A stretch of 64,000 nt of DNA from Zygaena filipendulae (taxonomy: Eukaryota > Arthropoda > Insecta > Lepidoptera > Zygaenidae): the NCBI GenBank assembly GCA_907165275.2, contig OU015673.1, positions 1,193,001 through 1,257,000 of the forward strand, written 5' to 3'. Shown here in pieces: positions 56,002 through 64,000 of the stretch (the stretch's first letter is position 1; each line of letters opens with the position of its first letter). The notes below the pieces were generated by a model, which saw only the letters and a program-made list of their open reading frames with translations, was not told the origin of the DNA and ran no database searches. Made by a program: the position numbers and the translations under genes.

Positions 56002-59000
56002 CGACTGCCACTAAATAAATTTTATTGTGTATGGGACCAAGAAAATCCAGATGCACTCGTTGCCACGGCTCGCTCGGATACGGCCAGGGAGTGAGAGGCG
56101 CGCGGGGCGGGGCGGGGCGCAGCTGCGTACACACGGCGCACTCGGCCGCCACGCGCTCGATCTCGCCCGCCATACCCGGCCACCAAAACCGACTACGAGC
56201 TTCGGCTTTCATTTTATTACTGCCCATGTGACCCTTATGCAGCTCCGCTAGGATCTGTGCTCTAATTGCCGTGGGGACTACTAATCGAGAGCCCCTGACT
56301 AAACATCCGGTTTCGGTAGCTAACTCTAATCGACGTTCAAAATATGGCTTTATAGGTACGTTTTCTGTTTTATTAAGATTTATTTTTAGGGGCCACCCGT
56401 TTCGGACGTAGTTTATTACCTTACTTAGGACATAATCAGACTCGGTCGCCTGTTTAACTTCTATAACCGAAACCGGCGGAGAACTTGCCTGCCAAACAAA
56501 GTGTAAGTATGTCGCACGGTCTGTATAGTCATTAATGAGAGCCGATTCACACCTACATTCGAGTTGCTTACATTCTCCACAACGCGTCGCCACCGGCGCA
56601 CGCGCCATGGAGCGACTAAGATAATCCGCACTATTGTGTGCGCTGGACATGTATTCTATTGTATAATTGTACGCGGAGAGAAATAGCGCGTACCTCTGCA
56701 GCCTATTTGCCGTAACTTCCGGAACGCCCCTACCTGGACGAAAAATCGATATCAGCGGTTTGTGGTCCGTTTTTAATATGAAAGGAGTATCCCTACCATA
56801 TAAGTACTGATGGTACTTGCGGACACCAAAAATAATGGCGGTTGCCTCCTTTTGTATCTGACTGTATCGTCTTTCTGCGGAATTTAATGATCTAGAACTG
56901 TAAGAGATCGGCCTTTCAACTCCCTCCTTACCTATTTGCGACAAAATTGCACCTAAACCAAAAGGTGACGCATCCACCGTTAAAATTATTCGCGCCTCTG
57001 GGTCAAAATGAGCTAGTGTTTTGTCGCTTGCTAATTCACATTTTATTTTATTAAATGCTTTTTCGTGACATCCTACCCACGCCCACCGTACATTTTTCTG
57101 TAACAATGTATGTAGGGGGCATAGAATACTGGATGCATTCTCAATAAAATTTCTATAATAATTTACTAACCCTAAAAATGACTTCAGTTCTGACACATTT
57201 TCAGGAGTTTTTGCATTCAGTATCGCCTTCACCTTTTCAGGACATTTGTGTAAACCGTTTCGATCAATTATAAACCCCAAGTAGGAAACCGAGTTTTGAA
57301 AAAAATAACATTTATTTTTCTTTAAAACGAACCCTGCCTTTTCTAACCTACTGAAAACCTCCTGTAACCTAGACAGGTGCTCCGAGGCTGATTTTCCTGT
57401 AACCAAAATATCGTCCAGGTACTGAAGCACTCCTTCTATCCCTGAAAGTACTTTTTCGAGTGTTCTTTGGAAAATTGCTGGCGCATTTGATAAACCAAAT
57501 ACCAATCTTTTGAATTTAAAAAGTCCTTTGTGTGTGTTTATGCACGTTAACTGCTGGGAATCCTCATGTAATAATAATTGATTGTACGCAGATGACAAAT
57601 CCAGCTTCGTAAAATGTTGACCACCCTGTAGTTTGGTAAATAACTCTTCTATCCTCGGCAAGGGATATTTTTCGATAACTAGCTGTTTATTCAACGTAGC
57701 CGAATAATCTGCGCACAATCTTAAGCTACCATCATGCTTTAACACGGGGACAATAGGACTTGCGTACTCTGAGCAGGTGACCGGTTCTATAATACCACAT
57801 TTTACCAACCGATCTACTTCAGATTCTAATTTATTACGCAAGGCGAACGGTACGGGGCGCGCTTTCATAAAAATTGGTTTCGATTCGGGTTTTAACACTA
57901 ACTTTACTTCCGCCCCCTTATAACATCCCAGTTTATCCGAGAATAGCCTAGGATGTAGTTTAAGCAGGTTGCCTACCTCTGTTGTCTCGACGCACGAGTT
58001 CACTGAGCATATTTGTAACTTGAATTTCGAGATAAAGTCTCGCCCCAATAGGGGCGGGCCCCCGCCATCTATAACCATAACGTCTAATGTTTCTGTTTGA
58101 TTTTTATACGAAAATTGGAGCGAAATTTCACCCAAAACTAGCATCTGAGTACCATCATAGCTTTTTAATATTTTAGAACATTGTCGTAAGGGTATGTCCG
58201 AAAAGTGATTGTAATAGGTCAAGTCGGAAATCGCCGTAATAGCCGAGCCTGTATCTACTTCAAAACACAGGCGCACTTTGTTCACTAATACAGATTCACG
58301 AATCGGCTCGCCAGTGTAGCTCCTAATATTAAAAATTAGACGCTTACCGTCATCGTCCCCGTCTTCCGAGCAACACTGCAGGAAATGTTGAGTTACCCTA
58401 GCTTTTTCTTTACACACCCGTTTGACGTGACCCCGCACACCGCACTTCCTACATATATAACTTTTAAAACGACACACTTTGCCATCGTGGCCGAAATAAC
58501 CGCACACTGCGCACTGATTTGATGTAGAACTGGATGGTTTCCCTGTTGCTCGTGCCTGGGTGGAGGAGGCTCGAGCCGCTAGGCTGTGTAGCTCAAGCGA
58601 GGCTGGTAGCCCAGCCCCTGCCGAAGCCGCAGCCTGGCCTTCGCCCGGCCCGGGCAGCCGCGCCCCCTCCCGCGCACATCGGATGCTCTCCGCTAGTTGT
58701 AGTGCCTTTGTGAGGTTGAGGTCTTGCAATGGCTCGCTAAATAGCCGGTCTCGCTCCTTGCCGCTGATCATGCCTAGCACAAACCGGTCCCTTAGCATCT
58801 CGTCGAGGGTGTCGGCGCTGAAACTGCATTCCAATGCCAAATTGCGGATTCGAGCCGACCACTCCGCCAGGGATTCGTCCGCTCGTTGCGTTGCGCTAAA
58901 AAATTTGTGCCGTTCTGCAAATCCGCACACCTTCGCTTTAAAATGGCCATCCAGTAGCTTACTCACGTCTGCGTAAGCGAGTGTTCCGACGTCCTTAGGA

Positions 59001-59200
59001 TGGGCTAAATCTCTAATGAGTCTGTAGGTAGTTTCTGCCAAACTACTTAACAATATTGCACGACGCTTCACCCCTGCCTTGTCGGTAATATTGTCGAGGT
59101 CATTTGCGATGAACCATTGTTCCAACCGGCCTTTATATAAAATCCATTCTTGAGTGTCGTGGCTAAAAACACTCAGTTCCCCGACCGATACTTTAGACAT
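55943..59200 (-). CDS. Gypsy gag-pol polyprotein, interrupted in integrase
   Basis: A 1085-residue frame counted from the ATG at 59200, 50 nt after the LTR. Order: capsid-like Gag (about 1-200); two CX2CX4HX4C zinc knuckles (230-243, 250-263); aspartic protease with DTG at 316-318; reverse transcriptase with LDLSSAY (Asp534) and YLDD (594-597); RNase H with Asp743, Glu785, Asp812 and Asp859; integrase zinc finger His988, His991, Cys1021, Cys1024; and the first integrase catalytic Asp at 1052. Gag and Pol share one frame with no gag/pol shift. The frame then ends at 55943 inside the integrase core, about 30 residues past Asp1052, while homology continues in the next frame. The open frame also runs upstream through the LTR to 59398; that part beyond 59365 is host sequence. 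An in-frame ATG in the LTR (59296) could add 32 residues. Confidence 0.92.
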   Translation of the reverse strand: MSKVSVGELSVFSHDTQEWILYKGRLEQWFIANDLDNITDKAGVKRRAILLSSLAETTYRLIRDLAHPKDVGTLAYADVSKLLDGHFKAKVCGFAERHKFFSATQRADESLAEWSARIRNLALECSFSADTLDEMLRDRFVLGMISGKERDRLFSEPLQDLNLTKALQLAESIRCAREGARLPGPGEGQAAASAGAGLPASLELHSLAARASSTQARATGKPSSSTSNQCAVCGYFGHDGKVCRFKSYICRKCGVRGHVKRVCKEKARVTQHFLQCCSEDGDDDGKRLIFNIRSYTGEPIRESVLVNKVRLCFEVDTGSAITAISDLTYYNHFSDIPLRQCSKILKSYDGTQMLVLGEISLQFSYKNQTETLDVMVIDGGGPPLLGRDFISKFKLQICSVNSCVETTEVGNLLKLHPRLFSDKLGCYKGAEVKLVLKPESKPIFMKARPVPFALRNKLESEVDRLVKCGIIEPVTCSEYASPIVPVLKHDGSLRLCADYSATLNKQLVIEKYPLPRIEELFTKLQGGQHFTKLDLSSAYNQLLLHEDSQQLTCINTHKGLFKFKRLVFGLSNAPAIFQRTLEKVLSGIEGVLQYLDDILVTGKSASEHLSRLQEVFSRLEKAGFVLKKNKCYFFQNSVSYLGFIIDRNGLHKCPEKVKAILNAKTPENVSELKSFLGLVNYYRNFIENASSILCPLHTLLQKNVRWAWVGCHEKAFNKIKCELASDKTLAHFDPEARIILTVDASPFGLGAILSQIGKEGVERPISYSSRSLNSAERRYSQIQKEATAIIFGVRKYHQYLYGRDTPFILKTDHKPLISIFRPGRGVPEVTANRLQRYALFLSAYNYTIEYMSSAHNSADYLSRSMARAPVATRCGECKQLECRCESALINDYTDRATYLHFVWQASSPPVSVIEVKQATESDYVLSKVINYVRNGWPLKINLNKTENVPIKPYFERRLELATETGCLVRGSRLVVPTAIRAQILAELHKGHMGSNKMKAEARSRFWWPGMAGEIERVAAECAVCTQLRPAPPRAPLTPWPYPSEPWQRVHLDFLGPIHNKIYLVAVDAYSKWVEVPIRYGRELCY

Positions 59201-59229
59201 TTTACGAATTGCGGATAACGAATTGCACT

Positions 59230-59250
59230 CGCGAAGTTCGTCGTCGCCAC
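59230..59250 (-). other. Primer binding site of the Gypsy element
   Basis: One base after the 5' LTR the minus strand reads TGGCGACGACGAACTTCG. The leading TGG is what is expected for pairing to a tRNA 3' CCA, and TGGCGAC resembles PBSs assigned to tRNA-Arg in some insect Gypsy elements. I did not confirm the tRNA identity. Confidence 0.6.
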
Positions 59251-59365
59251 TGTTAGTGTCGGGGCAAGGGCGGAAAGTAAAACACGCGCGTCTCATGCAA
59301 TTGCTATAATTAGACTGACCCGTCCTAAGCGGCGCGGGCGCAGCCGCAATCACACTACCGTAACA
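59251..59365 (-). repeat. 5' LTR of the Gypsy element
   Basis: 115 bp, identical to the 3' LTR. It is unusually short for this superfamily. No TATA box is evident; a TCAGTC arthropod initiator (59313-59318, minus strand) could start the transcript. An ATG at 59294-59296 lies about 20 nt downstream and is in frame with gag. Confidence 0.93.
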
Positions 59366-59370
59366 GAACT

Positions 59371-60173
59371 CAATGGAAAAACCTAGAGCCTTGAGCAAAC
59401 AATTATTTTGAAAGCTTTATGTTTTAGAATCAATGATTTCATCAAAGCTTCAAAGAGAATAAATTAGAAGCCTAGGTATATATAATTGTAGGCTGGACTG
59501 TAAGTTAGTACCTACTAGTTCGTAGTGGAAACCAATTATTATGGAAGAATATTACCTTTTTACTGTCTGGAATATAAAGTACCTACGTCAATGCCAAATT
59601 TTATCTCTTGTTGGAAGTTTTTAATATGTAACAAAACCCAACGTACCTAATCATATTAAATGTGATTTTTGATGTTGCTATAATTGATTAAAAAAAATGA
59701 CTGGGTAGGTATAAAAAAAAACTTAACGTTCTTCTCTTTCTCCATAGTACCGTTTACTGTTTGCTGCGTTTCTTATGTAAATACGAACGATAATAAATTC
59801 ACAATTATAACTTCCGTTATGTGACAAAAATTTATCGATATTACTCGTACACGACATTACTTTGCAGCACTAACACAAAAAGTCTCGAAGTCATAAAACG
59901 ATAACGCGCAGTAGCTAGCTCGCTAGATGGGGATGATATTTAACAGGCTCCGAATGAGGCTCCTCCTCCTATTCTAATGTACATTATGAACAAAAACACA
60001 TGACAGAAGGGTTATCTTTTATTAAATGTAAGCCTTAATTCTGTTTTTATTCAACGGAGAAGGCTTTCGGTTTTTTGTTACGTGACCTATATTATTTTGC
60101 TCGCAGATTTCAACGCGTGAAGTTTGAATTTTGAATGGTTATTCAACTGGGTTCCAATTTAAAAAAACCTTTT
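59371..60173. other. No gene seen
   Basis: AT-rich host flank to the right of the Gypsy element; nothing recognised. Confidence 0.5.
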
Positions 60174-60756
60174 CATTACTCATACTCGGAAAGTAGGTCT
60201 GAAGTTGCCTGAGAAGCGGGTTGAAAGTAGCCCTTTTCAGCCCTAGGGAGAATCGCTTTCAACTGACAACTGTCAAATTATTAAAAAAAAACTAGGTCTA
60301 TTTTCACATTTCTATTGGACCATGTTTCAACTTTCTATACAGCCAGCGCGATGTAAAATTGAAATAACGTAAAGTTTAAGTAGGTATTAATTAAAATAAA
60401 ATTCACTCACTTTTTCTTAAGCTAATTCCTATTTATATTTTTTTATTTTCTTTAATTAATACTTAATAAATAAAGAAAATATTTTTTTTAGGTCGCCACA
60501 ATGTAAATAAAAAATACTGGCTGAATAGCTAGCCGGCCAAAGAAAAAGAAATAGGTGGGAAAGTGTCAAGCGACTATCCGATCTTCACTCATTTTTTCTT
60601 TAGCTAATTCCTATTTTTATTTTGACTTTCCTTGCATTCGTAATGAAAAGCACAGTGTTACCCTCGGGAGAAAGTAACTTATTTAGTGCCTTTAGTTAAA
60701 ACCCCGTCTCGGCACTAAATGAGTTACTTTCACCCCTTGGATAACAATGTACTATT
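60174..60756 (-). repeat. TCCTAGGGGTGAAAGTAAC repeat, copy 2
   Basis: Reverse orientation, interrupted or expanded in the middle by about 290 bp of AT-rich sequence (60290-60590). It joins head-to-tail with the next copy at 60757. Confidence 0.68.
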
Positions 60757-61077
60757 TCATTACTCATACTCGGAAAGTAGGTCTGAAGTTGCCTGAGAAG
60801 CGGGTTGAAAGTAACACTTTTCAGCCCTAGGGAGAATCGCTTTCAACTGACAGCTGGATACTGCAGAAACTCAAGTTTTTTTTTTATGTCATAGGGGCAT
60901 ACTTACTGGCCAGTAGCACACCTAATGGTTGATTTATTTTTTTCTTTAGCTAATTCCTATTTTTATTTTGACTTTCCTTGCATTCGTAATGAAAAGCACA
61001 GTGTTATACTCGGGAGAAAGACTTATTCAGTCCCGAGACGGAGTTACTTTCACCCCTAGGATAACAATGTACTATTT
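60757..61077 (-). repeat. TCCTAGGGGTGAAAGTAAC repeat, copy 3
   Basis: Uninterrupted reverse copy directly after copy 2; the shared left block starts CATTACTCATACTCGGAAAG in both. Confidence 0.72.
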
Positions 61078-62099
61078 TTCTTTTGTTTGTAATTAATAAC
61101 TAAATGGCACCATTATTTTTATAGCATTGGAATTTCAATGGTAGTTTTGACGGAAGTGTGTAGAAAGAGTGTGAGATAATCTCAGAAGAATAGCCATAGC
61201 TTGAGAACATCCTTGGGCAGGCAAATATCGAAAGTAATAGGAACAAATGGGCAATTCTATCGATAGTTCTGCTAGTAGAACTTCTCGGATAAAACCATTC
61301 AATATTTTCTTCTGTGGAGTTTCATAGACAGACATTCAGTCTGTCTATACAACGTCTGAAAGGTAATGAATACTAACAGAAGAAGACGTGACATCTGTAT
61401 CGTGGTAAGACCTATTCTCTTTGCCAACTGCCGAGGAAGTAATATGAGGTAGGTATATGTTATTGTCTTTCTGTTTCCTTTCTTTCTTTATGTCTTTCTA
61501 GTTTCAGCGCTGCTTTGTTATCTTAGTCAGTCTATCAATTTCTCATCATATATAATGATAAATGTACATAATATATTATGTTGAATAAAAATATAGATTT
61601 CCGAAACACCAATTTATATGTAAAGATAATAGGCACAACGTTTTGTTTCGGATTCGAATGAATAAAAATTAAATACACAAATAAATAAATCAGCTCGCTT
61701 ATCTGAGGGCTCGTAAAAATGAACGTTGGTTGCGTGACGTCACGCCGCCAGACACACACATGATATTTTGCGTTTGATACAATACCTCGGCTATAATGTT
61801 TTATGTTACGCGATACGTGAAATAATTTATGTCGATATCGATATATAAAACGGTTTAGTGGCTGTGCATGCTCAACACTATTAGTGAGAAGATAATTTAA
61901 CTGTCACAATTCTGTCGTCGGATTATTTTAAAAATAGAATTTTATTACGTTAGATCGGCTTTTCCTGCATTTTACCTTCCCGCTTGTCACGCCTTAGAGG
62001 TCTAATTTCGAAGCCTTGTGCGAAGTGTTATGGTTTCAAGAGCCATCGATTCCATGTGATGTTATAAGGTTAAAAAATGATAGGTGCCAACTTAGGAAC
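61078..62099. other. No gene seen
   Basis: AT-rich unassigned sequence; ATATCGATATATAAAACGG near 61835 is TATA-like but no transcript unit follows that I can support. Confidence 0.45.
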
Positions 62100-62875
62100 A
62101 ATATTCCGAATCCCGAGGTAAGAAGTCCGTACCCCTGACGGCGCGTATGCAAAGTTTCACAATGATCGTTTTGAGTAGTTAAAGCGTGAAGCGTAAACAA
62201 ATTCCTTTTTCCTACATTATTTATTATCGTTATATTTCAACCGATTTACATAAAACCGTGACAAATTATAGGTATACCTAGACCTTTCTCATGCAGCGGC
62301 TGCCTGATGCATTGTCAGACAGTCCCAGGCAGTCACCGCAATAGGGATGTTGACTACTTTTGAAAATCAAAATTCTAATTAGTCCGTCAGTTAGAAAATA
62401 AAAAAACAATAGACACGTATTTTTTGCTTTTTTAAATAAATTAAAATATACAGAGATCAGAGATAAAGGGCATTAAAGTTTAGGATGAGGAGGTCGTGAC
62501 GTCACTAACCGCTAAAACCGCCATACAAACTGTCAGAATAGTGACGTCACGCGAAATTTCAACTCAATATATCGCTGTTATTTTTTGATTACGTAAAAAA
62601 AGAAAAAATACGTGTCCAATATTTTTTAATAATCTACAAGACGGACTAAAAAATAAAAATTAGTCAACATGCCCATTGTTTTCAGGCCGTGCAAATCGGA
62701 CACTCCCTGCCAACACGTAATTGGCAGGGGTCCGTTAGGGATTTACCCCTCCTCGCGTAAAAAAAGACCTTTCTCATGAATCACTTTATCTATTGGTGAA
62801 AATTGCATGAAAATCCGTTCAGTAGTTTTTCGGCGAACAGACAGACAGACAGACGGCTAAGGACTGTGTTTTATA
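62100..62875 (-). mobile_element. Helitron-like fragments flanking a MITE
   Basis: Diverged body at 62100-62215 and a GACA-array piece at 62765-62875, on either side of the MITE at 62340-62677. Confidence 0.5.
62340..62677 (-). mobile_element. CRE-palindrome MITE, copy 5
   Basis: 338 bp, reverse orientation, very close to the copy at 15257. The inverted terminal match extends outward to CAAT/ATTG. Confidence 0.83.
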
Positions 62876-62877
62876 TA

Positions 62878-63507
62878 CACACCGGCAGAATTAGCGGAAC
62901 ATAAAAAGGCAGAGTATAGAAATAATAACATAATATATGAATTAAAACAAATTATTATCAGGCATGAAGTAAGAAACTAATATACATCTTTTAACATCGA
63001 CTTTAAGAAGTTTTTGGTTAAATTTTATTAAAAGTAATCAAAATTAAAAAAAAATCTCTAGTTTGTGAGAACACACACAATGTTGCAAATAAAAGTTGAA
63101 TCACGAAGGGGAAACACACGTTATTAATCGTTCATTTATTTAGTGTTAAAATCACAGTAATCTTTAATTTGTAACATTATTTGTGTGCCCACAAATTAGA
63201 GAAAAAATGTTTTTTTTTTTAATTATTATTTTAAATAAAATTTTATAATTTAATTACAAACTTTTAAAGTGTTAAAAGATGTATATTAATTTATTACTTC
63301 ACGTCTAATTATTATTTGTTTTAATATATATACGTAATTATTTCTATCATCATCATTTTCAGCCTACAGCAGTCCACTGCTGGACATAGGCCTCTCCAAG
63401 GGTTCGCCACCTATCCCGATCTTCAGTCACCCGCATCCAGTTACTATACTATACTATAATTATTTCTGTACTCTGCCTTTTTATGTTCCGCTATTTCTGC
63501 CGGTGTG
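62878..63507. mobile_element. Long-inverted-repeat element with TA duplication
   Basis: Ends CACACCGGCAGAATTAGCGG and its complement, TIRs of at least 50 bp continuing with ACATAAAAAGGCAGAG, flanked by TA on both sides. A second inverted match lies inside (ATATACATCTTTTAAC). It is interrupted at 63346-63456 by an RTE-type fragment; without it the element is about 508 bp. No transposase ORF, so it is non-autonomous. Confidence 0.8.
63346..63456 (-). mobile_element. RTE-type LINE 3' fragment nested in the inverted-repeat element
   Basis: Carries the ATCATCATCA tail and GCAGTCCACTGCTGGACATA, the complement of a widespread insect RTE-type 3' end. It is flanked by the 11-bp direct repeat TAATTATTTCT (63335-63345 and 63457-63467), as left by target-primed reverse transcription. 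Confidence 0.75.
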
Positions 63508-63924
63508 TACATTATGTTATTATTATATATATACGTAGTCCGCCGGTGTAACTTAGGCAGTTATGTTCGTAACTTACCCACTTCAGTCAGTTAAGTTCGG
63601 CGTCAGCCCAAACGTAGGTACAGTGTATACCTGTGTGATTTTAATTTATCGAATTAAACAAAGCAAAATACACTCTAACGTGTTTGGATTTGAGTTTGGG
63701 ATCGAACGCGACGTTAGGAGAGATGGGGCGGCGTAATTTGATTTTAGTACTCCGTTACGGATAAGCTGTGCGTTAGAGGCTATATCTGGAATCTCAGTCG
63801 CCGAAGCTAAAACGAATATTGTGCCAACTAAATATGTATATGTACATAACGGGGTGATATTTCAAACTAAGAACATAATATTCTAACTATCGATAGGAAC
63901 CTACCAAAGAATACAAAATAACTA

Positions 63925-64000
63925 CCCTGAGAGAAAAATAGAGGCTCGTTCGATAAAGTTCGTGACTGAAAAGTTTTCCACCGAAGAAATGGTCAACAGT
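63925..64000 (+). repeat. CCCTGAGAGAAAAATAG repeat, copy 2, cut by window end
   Basis: Same as 23332-23413 and still matching at the last base, so the element continues beyond the window. Confidence 0.65.

Larger units (their letters stand above)
54729..59365 (-). mobile_element. Near-intact Ty3/Gypsy LTR retrotransposon
   Basis: A 4637-bp element read on the minus strand. Two 115-bp LTRs, identical to each other by eye, begin TG and end CA, and are flanked by the 5-bp direct repeat GAACT (54724-54728 and 59366-59370). Domain order gag, protease, reverse transcriptase, RNase H, integrase identifies the Ty3/Gypsy superfamily. No envelope ORF is present. Identical LTRs mean little time since insertion. 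It is far more GC-rich than the flanking DNA. Coding is interrupted once, by a frame change in the integrase core, so this copy is probably not autonomous as it stands. Confidence 0.95.

Noticed and set aside
55940..56010. Programmed frameshift between pol domains
   Set aside because: The shift falls within the integrase catalytic core rather than between gag and pol, and no clear slippery site is seen; a mutation or sequence error is simpler.
58560..58976. 138-residue forward ORF
   Set aside because: Antisense shadow of the GC-rich gag region.
59201..59398. First 66 codons of the open frame upstream of gag
   Set aside because: They cross the LTR, and the outermost part is host flank; the family-like Gag starts at or near 59200. 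Only the LTR-internal ATG was kept as a possibility.

Overview
This is AT-rich animal nuclear DNA, almost certainly from a moth or butterfly. Two observations support that. The only host genes I recognise are a tandem pair that looks like the ommochrome-binding protein family, known from lepidopteran haemolymph (Manduca). The rest is packed with repeats I know from lepidopteran genomes: GC-cored Helitron-like repeats, the AGGGTTCCGTAG repeat, RTE-type 3' tails and tRNA-derived SINEs. There is no bacterial gene structure, no CRISPR array and no rRNA.

Layout. From 1 to about 42,200 I find no convincing host exon. The stretch is layered transposon debris: about 50 copies or fragments of a Helitron-like repeat (5'-TC ... 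CTAG-3', between A and T), three exactly 237-bp foldback elements with TTA duplications, seven copies of a 230-240 bp MITE with ends TGGAC/GTCCA, five copies of a roughly 330-bp element carrying CRE-like TGACGTCA palindromes (one holding 30 perfect TTTCA units), several TA-duplicating mariner-like elements, a 170-bp foldback with a CTG duplication, and a solo LTR (30317-30626) with TATA box, initiator, AATAAA and TAGG duplications. One GC-richer, repeat-poor block (10440-10834) carries clustered regulatory-type motifs.

42,290-46,490 holds the two minus-strand ommochrome-binding-protein-like genes. Each has an uninterrupted secreted-protein ORF in one exon and a predicted intron in its 5' leader ending just before the ATG. 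Transposons sit between and inside the genes, and the 237-bp foldback just after the downstream stop of the second gene supplies its first canonical AATAAA.

54,729-59,365 (minus strand) is a nearly intact Ty3/Gypsy LTR retrotransposon: two identical 115-bp LTRs, a GAACT target duplication, PBS, PPT, and one continuous gag-protease-RT-RNase H-integrase ORF that shifts frame inside the integrase core. It is much GC-richer than its surroundings and must have inserted recently.

59,371-64,000 returns to repeats, including a 630-bp long-inverted-repeat element that itself carries a nested RTE 3' fragment with an 11-bp duplication. Nothing suggests that the genes in this window cooperate in one pathway. 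The two related secreted proteins are the only host unit, and the Gypsy element is autonomous in origin. All assignments come from reading the sequence by eye; no database search was run.
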